A stretch of DNA of 64,000 nt from Sinonovacula constricta (lineage: Eukaryota > Mollusca > Bivalvia > Cardiida > Solecurtidae): NCBI GenBank assembly GCA_007844125.1, contig CM017561.1, positions 61,547,256-61,611,255 on the forward strand, written 5' to 3'. Shown here one piece after another: positions 1-11,203 of this stretch. Numbering within the stretch: the stretch's first letter is position 1; every line of letters begins with the position of its first letter. Below the pieces are notes generated by a model. It was not told the DNA's origin. It worked only from the letters and a program-made list of their open reading frames with translations, and did no database searches. The position numbers were made by a program, and so were the translations under genes.

Positions 1-960
1 GACACCTCCATTCCAAGATTTGACCCCTCTTTGCCCCACTAATTTGTAACTTTTCTGGCGTCAAAGCAACAAATCCTTGTCAGACTCATACTACACACAC
101 AATCACACAATCTGACATCCTATTGAAAATAAACAAACTCTTGTTTCAATTCTGCGACAAACTCTGACTGGAACATTTATCCAAATATTCAGCACAATAG
201 CATAAGCCTGTTGTTTTTGACAGATTTAGAATGCCATCCAACTTAATGTGGGCCGTCTATATTCCTGTTTAATAACCTCTGTTATCTCCCCTGTATAATT
301 GCCTCCCTTAAACGCTCTTTAGCGTGGAGGTTCGCAGTTCATTTCCGGTGGAGAGCAAATCTAAAATGTCAACGATGGCAGAAAAGGTGAACTGAAGAAA
401 GAGACATTATTGTTGTGTGTGTAGCAATTACAGGGGAGAGTTGACAGAAGGACGCCACCTTTCACAGATTTCCAACTGACGATAAACTGAGAAAACTGTA
501 GATAAGTTGACTTAAAACAATGAGCCAAATTTCCAATCTTGCAATCTGAAGAATGGTCGACTTTGTTCAGAGCATTTTCTAGAGGGAAAATACACCAAGG
601 AGAATCCTATACCGTGCAGATTCGTCGTAGATAACTAAGTTTCAAAAGTGGGTGGGGAATTGTGTGTGCATCACTCACGGCATAATCAAAACTCCAAAGC
701 GTCTCAAAGATTTAATTGTTTATGAAAAATGTATAATCTAATGTCGAAAGATAAAAGAATAATCGATGCATTTATTATTAATCAAGTATAAAACAATGGC
801 TGCGATTAATAGGTTACGCGAGCAAATCGAAACAAAGACCATCACGTGACGTTAACAGCAGCGAATTTGCGCAAAGGTCATTAACAGTCATACCTCTAGT
901 GCATGACCGCAATAAAAACAACTGACGGTCACACATTGATATAAATATCGATTATAACTT
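1..960. other. AT-rich non-coding stretch, nothing recognised
   Basis: I see no convincing exon, RNA gene or repeat boundary here. The retrotransposon remnant that follows begins around 965. Confidence 0.4.
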
Positions 961-964
961 TATA

Positions 965-1537
965 ACACAAAGGTTAAGGGACATAAATACACAAAATTTG
1001 ATAGCTGCAATAAATAACTCAACCAGATTACATACATACAGTTTATTTAAAACAACACTTAATTTCGAAAGTTATCTAGATGAAATTACTGACTACAAGT
1101 ATAGAATAGCAATTATGCAGTTAAGAGTTTCATCCCATCAACTTGAAATAGAAAAAGGCAGAAATAATAATAAAAATAGAAATGAAAGACTGTGCAGAAA
1201 CTTTAATCTAAATCAAATAGAAACAGAATATCACTTTTTGCTTATATGTCCTAAATTTTCACAACTACGTTCTCTGTACTTAAAAAGATACTACTACACA
1301 TGGCCTACTAAACAAAAGTTTATTAATTTAATGAAAGCCAAATCAAAAGATATAAAAAGTTTCGAGATACATATATTTTGCTAACAAAATGAGATTGTAA
1401 TTACCATTTCTTCAACATGCTCTTAAGATAACACCATGTCCTTTCTTTTGTCACTTTATTTTTACATGTATTTTTTACTTGCTGTAAAACACCATGTGTT
1501 TTAATGCAATAAACTGTTGAATTGAATTGAATTGAAC
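965..1537 (+). mobile_element. 5'-truncated non-LTR retrotransposon (LINE), C-terminal end and 3' tail
   Basis: The open frame to 1384 encodes the C-terminal end of a non-LTR retrotransposon ORF2. It holds the block ERLCRNF...ETEYHFLLICPKF, which matches the Cys/His-containing tail also present in the copies at 35.6-36.65 kb (ERLCNHC...EDEYHVMFICPRY) and 37.26-38.16 kb. No reverse transcriptase core is left, so it is a dead 5'-truncated insertion. The 3' end has AATAAA at 1508-1513, followed by four tandem TTGAA units (1517-1536), a pentanucleotide tail typical of LINE 3' ends. The frame ends at 1384; the rest is 3'UTR. Confidence 0.75.
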
Positions 1538-2560
1538 TTTCAGGTTTTGTTGAGTGGCCGATTATTACATGTTAATTAATGAAAGAAATGTCAGTTTAAG
1601 ATGGCCGCTGATTAAAGAACAAACTTAATTACGATAAATTTTAGTCAATCATAGATACGAGGAAACGTGTAAGTAACGAACACTTCGCAGTTGTGTCTGT
1701 TGTCAACAGTTTGTCACATAAGATAAATATATAGAATCCGATTCTGATAAAAATTCAGTCTCTCCAAACAAGCCAAACTGTAATGGCTTTCCAATGCGTA
1801 AATTGCAACCGTTTTGTTACAGCAAGAATTCAGGCTATCTAGTGCGATAGATACAATGCCTGGCAGCAATTATGTCACTAATATGGGAATATATAATTCA
1901 TATATGGTACAACTATTCCTAATTCGGTACGACTATTCCCGGTACGAGCATGTAGTGGTACGGCTATTCCCGCACCCGACATATACAAGACCAGTTTTAT
2001 GTTAATTCGTATATTATGTGATAACCATCAGAAATGAAATTCACAAAACAAGATTGTGTCAACTATGTATTGACACGTTATGTCTGCATTTGTATATTTG
2101 TCATATTATGTCAATTAGAAAAGGAGAAAACAATGTTTATATGAACATAAAACAAGGTATCGGATAGGACATTTATATTGAATTTCCTTAACAAAAGAAG
2201 AAATGTAATTTACCACTAGGATTTCATCTGCTGAAAATTTGTAATGACTAAATTTTGTCTACACATGGAGACTGTATTGAAAGAAATCTTAATACATGTA
2301 GTTACATATAATGCAATAATATTTTTAATAATTATTATGTATTTCTAAATTTTCAATTAAAATGCATGTACATGACAGTATTCTGAAACAGAACGACATC
2401 ATATAGATGGATTTTCAAACAAAATATTGACATCTGAAAAATTAAGTCTGTTTTCAGTGTGTCTATCTTAAGATAGGTCCACACTTTTCCAACAAAATCA
2501 TATCTCAAACTTATGAAATTTACTTCAGTTAAGAATATTCCCCATTAGATCAAGTTAAAC
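1538..2560. other. Non-coding AT-rich stretch
   Basis: No exon or repeat is recognised. Short open frames here have no recognisable domain and no splice context. Confidence 0.35.
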
Positions 2561-2565
2561 ATCTT

Positions 2566-2940
2566 TTATTTAAAAAAATGCATTTCTACTGAGGTCATGT
2601 CCACTAAAAATGGTCTCCGACAATTGCCTTTAGTTGAAACAATGCTATAAAGCGGTTGCATTTCGGTATTTGAAAAAAATATAAACTGAATATAGATAGA
2701 GCTAGGTTTTGTAAGATTCTCCCCGAATGACGTTACAAACAACTCTCCTTCGCGTTTGATGCGGTCTTCTTCGTCGTCCAATTTAATGTCCGTGCACCAA
2801 GCTTTTCTATCGCGTATTATAAGTTCCGGACGATTCCCTGATACATGCGCCCCTCTTTCTCTAAAAAAGTCCTTCAGTTTACGAACTGATAATTTTGAAA
2901 GTTTGCACAGATCACCGATTTCGTTGTTTTCGGACGCCAT
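2566..2940 (-). CDS. SAP-domain protein, probable first exon or single-exon hypothetical gene (124 codons if unspliced)
   Basis: A minus-strand frame starts at 2940 with ATG in a good context (AACAGGATGG). Residues about 13-45 fit the SAP motif (helix-extended loop-helix, putative DNA binding): KLSKLSVRKLKDFFRERG, then an AHVSGNRPELI-type turn in which Ser-Gly precedes the Glu-Leu of the second helix. An acidic stretch LDDEEDR follows. After about residue 80 the composition becomes less convincing, so the true exon may splice out before the TAA at 2566. In molluscs SAP N-termini of this kind often head longer proteins with zinc-finger or nuclease-like parts; that extension is not visible here. 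An ETS-type site (ACCGGAAGT, 2973-2981) just upstream of the ATG suits a TATA-less promoter. Function beyond SAP-type nucleic-acid binding is unknown. Confidence 0.5.
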   Translation of the reverse strand: MASENNEIGDLCKLSKLSVRKLKDFFRERGAHVSGNRPELIIRDRKAWCTDIKLDDEEDRIKREGELFVTSFGENLTKPSSIYIQFIFFSNTEMQPLYSIVSTKGNCRRPFLVDMTSVEMHFFK

Positions 2941-2972
2941 CCTGTTTGTTTGTTGTTTTTTTTTTTTTGCTC

Positions 2973-2981
2973 ACCGGAAGT
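2973..2981 (+). promoter_or_regulatory. ETS-like motif upstream of the SAP-domain ORF
   Basis: ACCGGAAGT lies 33-41 bases upstream of the minus-strand ATG at 2940. This is the consensus core bound by ETS/GABP-type factors in TATA-less promoters. The assignment rests on motif and position only. Confidence 0.3.
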
Positions 2982-4260
2982 TGTTGTACGCAAAACGAAT
3001 GATAACTCTTCAAAGGGAGATAACAAAGGTTATTAAACAGGACTATTTGCATTACTAACCACGCGATTGTTATAGCCCTATTATATCAATACATCTACAT
3101 CTGAATGGCTTGTAATATGTTACAAGTCCCGTTCATAAGGAGATTATCGTCGCGGGAGACATTCTAGTTTTGTTTACTTATTAGATAAAGTATGTCTTTA
3201 TATAAGGAGCCAACTGTCGCCCTTTCCTATATCTCGTCCAGGCAGTTTCTAACCGCAAAAGATACAGGAATAAATATAAAACAAAAAAATACTTTCATCT
3301 TCAAAGAAAATGAAATTTAAAAACATAATGTCCACGTTCTGAGTATCATGATTGTAAACAGTTATTTATTATTAGAAGCACAGTAACGAGGAACGACCTT
3401 GTCTATAAACTAAACACAGGAGATCGTTCCCATCTTCCATAAGTAAATAGGGTAACAAGGGGCAGATAATCATGACTTTAAACAGGTCTAATAATTATCC
3501 ATCAACTATAGACGATGCCAGAAATAAGCAAATCGAAAGTTATCCTTCTTATCCAACGTAACTGCCATCCTCTTACTAGAAGAACTTCTAAGTCAACGCC
3601 CTTGGAGAAATGCTACAATTGTCGAACCTATACGATCATCGAATCTGATATTTCGAAGATAAGTGTCGAGTTCTTCGTTTCTAATTGATTAGCATACGGG
3701 GACATGAATTTGAAAATGATTCAATATATCCAAACACAATGAATGTACTAGCATCACGCTGCATTATTTAAATGAACTAATTATGAATGTAATTATGCCT
3801 TTTTCCAGGAATGATTACATATTATACATATTACAGACGCCGCACTCATACGCGGAGACAATAGATTATAACTTTATTGGTTACTTATCGCTTTAAGGAC
3901 AAAAGCCTGAGAAACAAGGAGTTTAAGATCACTCTGAATGAACACGAAGAACACAATTGAATAAAAGTGGACCAATCAGATGCTAAAAAGTCTCTAACTT
4001 TGTTTTATTATCTCGTTAGTTTTATTATCTCGGTCTCTGACTAAAGCCCGACTTTCTCAGTTGATATTTTTCAAGATTGCACTCTGGTACATATATTAGT
4101 TGTAGGCTTTGACTGATATCATTCCGATAGAGTTTGATATATATGATTATATTTTTATACCAGAAAAAGATATCACTTGCAAATACTTTGTGGTGAAAGT
4201 TTCATTCTTCGAGTATGCGTATACACTGTATATAGTTTTACGTCAACAAAATATGCTCAA
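2982..4260. other. Non-coding stretch, nothing recognised
   Basis: Contains only short open frames with no recognisable domain. The signal-peptide exon of the downstream galaxin-like gene may lie here, but I could not identify it. Confidence 0.3.
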
Positions 4261-4268
4261 CCTTGATC

Positions 4269-4362
4269 TTGTATGATCTATAAATTCTTCCGAACGTTCG
4301 AACGTTCGGATAAATAATGATCCGAGCATTCGAATGCTTCAATGAGTGAATTCTGCGAACGT
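4269..4362. repeat. Dispersed repeat with CGAACGTTCG palindromes, copy 1
   Basis: This segment starts near GATCTATAAA and contains CGAACGTTCG in overlapping form and CATTCGAATGCTTCAATG. It is clearly related to 14493-14587, which has the same order of motifs (GATCTATAAA, GAACGTTCG, ACATTCGAATGCTTCAATG). A third GAACGTTC-rich stretch lies at 13139-13202. It is probably the end of a DNA-transposon family; class not determined. Confidence 0.45.
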
Positions 4363-4424
4363 AATCAGTTGATGTGTTGCGTTTTACGTATTAGTTTTGA
4401 TGTGCACAGTAGGTTTTTGTTGTT

Positions 4425-4602
4425 TGTTTGTTACACCGCACTGGCACACTTATAGTTATATTGACGACGATATCCAAGCTAATTATTGGTGGAAGAACCT
4501 ATGTTTTGGTAGAACCACTGGAGCTCGTGCCACGTCCGGGACTCGAACTTACGCTAGGGGCTCAGTAATTACAAGTCGGCAACTCTGACCATTTGTCCCG
4601 CA
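4425..4602 (-). mobile_element. tRNA-derived SINE (family B), minus strand
   Basis: On the minus strand the unit begins with a tRNA-like head. Its B-box, GTTCGAGTCCC, is read as GGGACTCGAAC at about 4538-4548. The body resembles the copies at 24572-24795 (+) and 48395-48575 (-), including the AAGTCGGC/AACTC block and a GGTTCTACC-type stretch. It is diverged and probably inactive. Confidence 0.55.
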
Positions 4603-4864
4603 CAAAAATGATGTCAACACGTTTTCATGCTTTATTACTAGTATTTTCAACCAAGATCATTGCATACAATATTGCTTTTAAAGTAAATGCTTTGAAATAA
4701 AGAGTCTCTAAATAAATTGACCGTATTTACTGTCCAACATTCGTTTTAGTTCTTTTTTATATAAATGGTATAATACAAACTATTCGAGTATTTTCCTTTT
4801 CTTTCGAAATAATCACAATTTCAAAAACAGTCTTCAGAAACACACTCTACTTTACTATTGTTAG

Positions 4865-5046
4865 GTATGCTGCGGGGGAATCTTTGTTGACGAGGGATAT
4901 GGAGAGGGAACTGAGTGTTGCAAGGACGAGAGCTACGATAGCAAGTGTTATCAGTGTAAACGGGACGGAACAGTTATCCCATTGTTCGATCCTGCATCAG
5001 AACTATGCTGTGACGGTATTATCGGACCTAAGATATTCGGAGAAGG
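4865..5046 (+). CDS. Galaxin-like protein, internal coding exon A
   Basis: The acceptor TTGTTAG ends at 4864 and the donor GG|GTATGAG is at 5047. The exon is open in the frame beginning at 4865 and encodes 60 codons plus 2 nt (phase 2). It contains the di-cysteine units VCCGG, ECCKD and LCCDG spaced by Tyr/Asp-containing linkers (ESYDSKC, LFDPASEL), the galaxin-repeat pattern. The two leftover bases GG join to the first base of exon B (A) to give Gly, so the frame is preserved across the intron. The upstream exon should end in phase 0 and carry the signal peptide; it was not found. Confidence 0.75.
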
Positions 5047-8000
5047 GTATGAGCTTATGAGTTTTTATTATTTATAATATATAAGGTGGTATCCAAAAGT
5101 TTGTCTATATCTAATATGTGTAACAATATCTGATCTCTGTTTGGGGTATTTGTACATAATTCATGCAGACAAAAAATCATACTCTAGTCTAAGTTTTAAC
5201 GATTGTCAACAGTATCTCATTTTTCGGGCAGTAAAACTCGTTAATCAACATTTAAATGATCATTTTTTTCTATAAATAAGAACCATTGCTATTCCTGCTA
5301 AAAGACAACGACGTCACATCGGATGACGTGGACAAGCTAAAATATAAGTGGTCAATAGTTTTCTGAGTTTAAAAATAGCTCACTGTGCAACCAGGCTCAG
5401 ATAGAAAATACTTGTTTGGAATGACGATTGTCACGTTATGGTTTGCTTTTCAGACATGTGTAGGACATCTATAAACAGTATTGACGTACTTTAATTTGCG
5501 AATACAATGTCAGCCTGAGTGCATATCAGAACGACTTACATTGTACAAATTCATGACAACTCCCATAAACCTGCAGAGTTCCTATATTGTATTCCTAGAT
5601 ATACGTCCCCACGAAGCTGTATAAGTCATAAACAATCCTCTATAGTATTTATATGTTAACGTTACTCGATCCCTTATACAATTAATCTTAACTTGAATCC
5701 CTGTCAAATTCCACACAGCTTATCGTTAACACTGTCGCAGTTTGTGTCGTATAGATAAGTGTCTTAAGAGATTAAGAGCCGCAGGTGGAAAGATCGGCAG
5801 ATGTAAAAACTTGTATAATATTATCTCGGTTCTTACCAATCTACATTCTATAAAAAGATCCGTAAGTTGTGTACGTTTATGCCTCACCAACGCAGTATGT
5901 TTTTATGAAGGACATTCCATTTTTATTTTAAGTGTTACACGTTTCGACCGCAAACAAAGGATTGTTTGCTAATGTCAAAGATTAACCTGTTTGTAAATAG
6001 GTAAATAAGAAAAGGTCCTATCAAAATTTTCACAGGTATTTAAATTTTATCTACCAGTAGTCAAAGGCAAACAAGGTAAATGTGACAAAAACACAGAGAC
6101 GAGACATAACACACATAAAGAAAAACCGTCTGTTACCGCCTTGGAACGGTCAATCGGCAAAAGGGACCGACTGGGGTGCTTAAACCTGGTTTGTGGAGCG
6201 CTCCAACCTCGCACTTCCTGGAGGTTTGTCTATCAAACAAACAGTGTAAATAACAATATCCCGTCAAAGTAAAACAACTAACAGTAAGCTGCTGCATCGG
6301 GAGTTAAAACAGATACAATGAACTTATATACATACATAATAACTAGTAATAAAATAAACTATAAACATATGTGCAGTATATACAGTAGATAAAAGCCTCG
6401 GCAACGTAAAAATTCCAAATGAGAGAGTTTGAAATAAAACAGCCCAAGCGCTGGTATATTATAAGAACAAATAAAACAGCCCAAGCGCTGATATATAACA
6501 AGATCAATTTAAATATGGCATACAATGCCATGACATCATATGTCAAAAGTGTCAAAAGTTAAATGTAGAAAAAGAAAACATCGAACTTTAGAAAACAATT
6601 TCAAAGTATTGTTAAGAGTTAATAAGTTAAAAAAAAAAACATCATAAAAAGCCGATTATTTATCCGCCGTTGGCATTATTATATATAATAAAGGTACTAA
6701 AAGTCCCGATGTTATACCTACTGTGCAATCTGACGTAAAGGGTATGGAGACTGCTCAAGTTGTCTCACCTATATAGGGCACGACTGGGGAGATTATGAGA
6801 CAAGAATTCCAACAGTAACTGTCCAATTATGGCTTTAAGTCACTGTTTCCATATAGTCTCAACGACCTGTCCGGTCATCGTGTAATTTAAAAGCAATGCA
6901 AGTCCTAGACTGTAAAAGGGTCAGTTGCAAACTTAAGAGTAAAATAAAAGAAGGAATATTACAAAAAGCTTAAATCGGTATGGGATTTTTGTCATGTTGC
7001 ATGTTTGGCCCACACCCTCAAAAATGGCATTAGAGGTTTTGTCCATGGGATGTTTTGTCCGGTTCCCTAAAAGTTTGCCCACACCCTCAAAAATGGCATT
7101 AGAGGTTTTGTCTAAGGGATGTTTAGTCCGGTTCCCTAATTGAACATACCTTTGTGTATAAAAATGAACCCGATATATTCTGTTGACAACTTGCTCCATA
7201 TAATTTCTTAGTATTAAGTAGGATTATAATATCTTTTGTTCTCAGATATCCCTTGTCTTTACCATAGTTAAAATATGACAGCACAGCTCTTTGAGAAAAG
7301 AAAACAGTTTTAAAAAATATATGTTTCAGATCTTGTTGTTGTGGCCGCGAGCAGTTTGATGCTGACAAGGCCATCTGCTGTGATGGAAAGCTGAACCCGC
7401 GCCCGGAACCGAAAAAAAAGCGCGGCAAGCTAATCCCTGGTCCGGAAATAACATGCTGTGGACAAAAAATCCACGACCCTGTAAAAGAAATCTGTTGTGA
7501 TGGCAAGGTGCAGAGAAGAAAAAATGGCCTCGAGACGATGTGCTGTCTTAACGTTGCATACGACCCAAGGAAAGAAATGTGCTGCGAGGATAAAGTGAAC
7601 AAGCGTGACAACAACGATTCTTGTTGTTGCGCCAGTGCTGCCTTTGATGTCCACACGGAGGTTTGCTGCGAAGGCGCTGTTGCGTCAATGGCAGAGCCAG
7701 GTAACAGAAACAGTACCGTTTGCTGTGGCCAATCTCCGTTTAACCCAGAAACTCATCTTTGTTGCGATGATAAGGTGAATCCACTATTCGATGGCAAGGT
7801 CAACACGGTATGTTGCGGGAATAAGGCATTTAATCCTGAGACACACACGTGCCGAGACAAGAAGATTGTCGCTCAGCAACCCAAGTGCGGCGGGCGATAC
7901 TACGACCTCGAAACTCAGATATGCTGCAACGACTATATTAATAACATTACAGCCAAGGAGCCGAACGTCAGATGTTGTGATGGCCAAGCATACGACATAC

Positions 8001-8410
8001 GGGAACAAATCTGCTGCTGCAATGGCTTCCTGACCGACGCTGTGGCCGGTATTTATACACAGTGTTGCTATAGTTTCGGGTATGACTCCCGTACGCATAT
8101 CTGCTGCGATGGTCAAGTTGTGCCGAAAACCTACCCATCGGCCGAGTGCTGTTGCGAACGCCAGTCGTACGACAGTGAACGTGAAATCTGTTGCGGCGGC
8201 AAGGTGAGGCCGAAGTGTGGTTTCAACACCCAATGTTGTGGAGAGGCTGAGTTCGATCCTCTGCTGCAGATATGCTGCAGCGGCAAGCTGTCCGACCGGA
8301 TGTACGGAGACGCGACCTATTGTTGTGGAGACATGACCTACACCCCATCTTTGGCGGTATGCTGTGGGGACAAGATCGCCTATATGAAGGACATTGATAT
8401 GGACTGGTAG
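4865..8410 (+). CDS. Galaxin-like cysteine-rich repeat protein, joined CDS (5' end missing)
   Basis: The gene consists of exon A (4865-5046) plus exon B (7330 to the stop at 8408-8410), giving at least about 420 residues. The product is built of about 25 double-cysteine motifs (CCG/CCD/CCE) about 15-25 residues apart, with linkers of the form (A/S/T)(Y/F)(D/N)P.(T/E).(I/V/L)CC.G.V. This is the repeat pattern of galaxins, first known as coral skeletal matrix proteins and present in molluscs and other animals as secreted, disulfide-rich proteins. A role in extracellular or shell matrix is family knowledge, not shown here. One repeat has lost a cysteine (HTCRDKK near 7845-7865). The intron holds an MITE-like copy (5083-5475) and a 69-bp tandem duplication. 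The missing N-terminus is probably upstream of 4865. Confidence 0.75.
5083..5475 (-). mobile_element. MITE-like element, truncated copy (minus)
   Basis: Begins AAGGTGGTATCC followed by TTTGTCTATATCTAATATGTGTAACAATATC in two blocks, which is the reverse complement of the right end of the element at 32721-33150. It also shares the block TTTAAAAATAGCTCACTGTGCA...GGCTCAGATAG. Similarity fades after GACATGTGTAGGACATCTAT near 5475, so one terminus is missing. It lies inside the galaxin-like intron. Confidence 0.6.
5480..6990. other. Galaxin-like intron, largely unrecognised
   Basis: Contains a short direct repeat near 6433-6500 (AAATAAAACAGCCCAAGCGCTG appears twice, described here by its first 20 bases) and a stretch at 6165-6225 of higher GC. 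No exon is supported. Confidence 0.35.
7003..7139. repeat. 69-bp tandem duplication in intron
   Basis: Two adjacent copies of a 69-bp unit start near 7011 (CACACCCTCAAAAATGGCAT) and 7080 and differ at a handful of positions. Both end GGTTCCCTAA. They lie about 200 bases upstream of the exon B acceptor. Confidence 0.7.
7330..8410 (+). CDS. Galaxin-like protein, main repeat exon B
   Basis: The acceptor TATGTTTCAG ends at 7329. The first base completes a Gly codon from exon A, and the frame then runs SCCCGREQFDADKAICCDGK and on without interruption to TAG at 8408-8410 (about 359 codons). It carries some 22 di-Cys motifs. The C-terminus reads KDIDMDW, then stop. A donor-like CTG|GTAGGT sits exactly at the stop (GT at 8407). 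Splicing from there to the acceptor at 9538 would recreate Trp-TAA, so the protein end is the same either way. An open frame on the opposite strand over 7784-8437 is a shadow of this exon. Confidence 0.8.
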
Positions 8411-9149
8411 GTAGTATCTAATGTACACAAACGCCAAAGTCCTATTTATCTTTATCTCTTTACCACTTCATCTATAGATAGTAAGACGGTTTGCGAGAGA
8501 CTATTCCCCAACCATTCTTAAGCCTAAATCTTGACTTAAGCCCATGTCACAATTTTCATACCAACAAAACTAAGCTTATTTATAAAGTTTCAATGGGATT
8601 TTACCTCAAAGTAGCAAAGTTAAAGTGCCATGCAATAATACAGACATGTCGCTTAATACATAATGAAAATATTGTGGATTGAAATCCATGACTTGAGCAA
8701 TTCTTACTTAAGAATACTGGCCTAAACTACAAATAATGTAGGTCTTGAAAAGCCCGGATCTTTTAATCACAGAAATCGCCTTAATCCTGGTTAATATGTT
8801 TAAGTAGATAGCAGTAAATGAAGGTTTGAATGAAGACTACCCGCTTAACATACATTTATTTCATAACGTTTATTTCATAAGAAGTATACCAAAACCTTTT
8901 GTGTGGGTGGGTGGGGGGTACCAAAATATAAAACCCATTATATATAATTTACAGTCCAATCATACCATTTATTTTTGGAATGATTGTACATGTATTTATA
9001 AAGTTCATATTTTAGTTTTTGCATGGATGTTTTTAGGAGGGGTATCAGAAAATGTATACACTACATCTGACAATATTTACCTTTTTGTTTCCTGTACATG
9101 TATTTACGATTATTGTTTTGTTTGCTGTATTTTTGTTGTTTCTTTGTGT

Positions 9150-9250
9150 TACATCACACCGACACAATTATGGTCATACTGGCGAGGTCTAGCTAATAAC
9201 TGGTGAAGGAAGACCCCAGACTTACGTCTGGCTAGAACCACCCTGCCCCC
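9150..9250 (-). mobile_element. SINE family B fragment
   Basis: The text TACATCACACCGACACAATT...TGGTCATACTGGCGA...GGAAGACC...GGCTAGAACCACC parallels the left part of the copy at 4425-4602. The tRNA head is missing. Confidence 0.4.
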
Positions 9251-9378
9251 AAGTTATAACTATGTATATTGTATCAGATAAATATTTGTATTAATAATGG
9301 TAATAATGATGGTTATTAATAATAATAATCTTATAAATAATGCAAATCCCTGCGTGTGGTGACATTACATTATAGTGG

Positions 9379-9385
9379 TTGTTGC

Positions 9386-9422
<37 letters not shown>

Positions 9423-9430
9423 ATTGTTGT
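9379..9430 (+). repeat. TGY trinucleotide microsatellite
   Basis: Impure run of TGT/TGC triplets. Confidence 0.85.
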
Positions 9431-9538
9431 TTTAAATGCTTCCTTTTTATTATTAAGTACAACTACCATAGTCACTTAAGATGCGTTAAACGGTTGTAGA
9501 AGTATCCTTTCTTATTTTATTTCTCTTCTCTTCTTCAG

Positions 9539-9665
9539 GTAAAAGACCAATTTCTGCAGACAAAGTATAAACGACCAGTTCAAAGAAAACGGACAGCACG
9601 TGCTTGCACGATATATTATCATTAATATGTTTTCACATGAACTAAATAAAAAGGGGGTAAAAATG
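9539..9665 (+). other. Candidate 3'-terminal exon of the galaxin-like gene, with poly(A) signal
   Basis: A pyrimidine-rich acceptor (CTTCTCTTCTTCAG) ends at 9538. If joined to a donor at 8407, the first three bases after TG make TGG then TAA, so the stop is recreated and the exon is 3'UTR. AATAAA is at 9645-9650. The inference rests on splice consensus, phase and the poly(A) hexamer. Confidence 0.4.
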
Positions 9666-9867
9666 ACTGTCTTTAGTCTTCTGCTTCTTTTGACTTCTTT
9701 TTTTTTATGTAACAGAAGAAAAAATGTTCATCACGGCTTACCTGTTTCCAGATAAAATTATATAAGACAATTCTATCTTTATTTTCAACGTGAGTTTGTA
9801 CGTGTCACCAAAATGACATTTTCGTGTGATATGTATGTCTGAAATACATAGCTGGGCGATGTATAGT

Positions 9868-10165
9868 TTGTTGTGTTTATTGGCAAACCAACAGTATTTC
9901 CGTTATTTGGAGGCGGTGTCTCTGAAGCAGAAATAGTGCTACCTTCACTGCGTATAGCATGTCTTGATCACCTGGCATGATACCATACCACATTATCCTG
10001 ACACCGGGCCAACAAGTCATGGAACTATTTTTATATTTGTTTGAGCGATAGCGAGGAAGCTATACCACTACCATTTTAATGAATTTGGTTTGTCGCAGCC
10101 GGGGTCGAACCCGTGGCCTTTAATACCTGGAGCCGGCGCTCTACCGATTACGTTACAGGTTCTGA
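9868..10165 (-). mobile_element. tRNA-derived SINE (family A), minus strand
   Basis: Read on the minus strand, the head has GGTAGAGCGCCGGCT (A-box side) and GGGTTCGACCCCGG (B-box). Next comes a central domain with CACTACC...GCTATACC..., then a conserved part seen on + as ACCTTCACTGCGTATAGCATG...CCTGGCATGATACC...CATTATCCTGACACCGGGCCAAC. The same architecture recurs at 10765-11085, 11872-12090 and, in a related form, inside the 27-bp array. Confidence 0.7.
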
Positions 10166-10764
10166 GGGTCCTGGAAAATGAAAGACCATACCTCAAGAAC
10201 ATTAGCTATTCCATCGAGTTAAAAGGTGCATCAATATAATGCCTTTTATTGAAGATTAAGTACATGAACTTACTACTATGGATACATTCATAAAATTTTT
10301 GAAAGAAGAAATGTAGTCCACACTAAATGTGATCAAATATCAGTTTCACTTTTAATGTTACCTGTAAACAATCCATTACTATTATTGGTTTTGACCTTGT
10401 ATGGTATTTATAATTAGAACCGAGTACTTGGCTGGATATCTCTTAACAGGCGTACACGGTAGTATGTGATAATACAAATTCGCCCGAGCACTAACAGGTT
10501 AACAAAACACTTTGCATACGACATATAGACCCGGAACAGACCTCAACGCCTGAAAACATGAGCCCTGATACTCGTACCTGCGTAACGATTTCAAGTGGCC
10601 TTCAGCTTTATCTTTCTATCCGCTAGGAATATAGAAACATTATTTGCCAGGCATTGACATGCCTTATAATTAATGTATATATGCCCACTCACTCCCCTTA
10701 CTTAAGGCTATCTTTCTTGCTAACACTGGCATGTTGAAGATACAAGGTTATGTCCCCGTCAGAT

Positions 10765-11085
10765 CAGTTCGTTTGTTTGATTATTTGGGTTTATCGTCCC
10801 ACCAACAGTATTTCAGTTAACTGGAGACGGTGTTTACTTGAAGCAGATATAGTGCTGCCTTCACTGTGCATGTCGTGAACACCTGGCATGATACCACACC
10901 CAGTCTCATTATCCTGACACCGGGCCAACCAGTCGTTGAACTACCCTTATATTTGCGTGAGCGTTAGAAAGGGGGCTATACCACTATCATTTTTAACGAC
11001 TTTGATATTTCGCGGACCTGGATCGATCCCGAGGCCTCCCGTACCTGGAGTCGACGCTCTACCGATTGAATCAATTCGTAACAAG
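10765..11085 (-). mobile_element. tRNA-derived SINE (family A), minus strand
   Basis: Second nearby copy with the same central domain (GGAGACGGTG..., TATAGTGCTGCCTTCACTGTG, CCTGACACCGGGCCAACCAG). The tRNA-like head at the right end carries a degenerate B-box (GGATCGATCCCG on +). Confidence 0.65.
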
Positions 11086-11203
11086 CCGTAAAACATATTG
11101 GCCGAGATGGGGGTCGTTCTGAGATGGAGAGGCGTGTGCACGGGCTCCAGGCGACACTGACAGTTTGCAGCGCTCGAGCTGTTCATAAAGTACGTACACA
11201 GGT

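Larger units (their letters stand above)
8411..9538. other. Probable last intron or 3' region of the galaxin-like gene
   Basis: AT-rich, with a GT-rich simple stretch near 9379-9430 and a SINE fragment at about 9150-9250. No coding sequence is supported; the 126-codon open frame starting at 8826 has low-complexity composition. Confidence 0.35.

Noticed and set aside
7784..8437. 217-codon minus-strand open frame
   Set aside because: Antisense shadow of the galaxin-like exon; it lacks its own features and the + strand explains the sequence fully.
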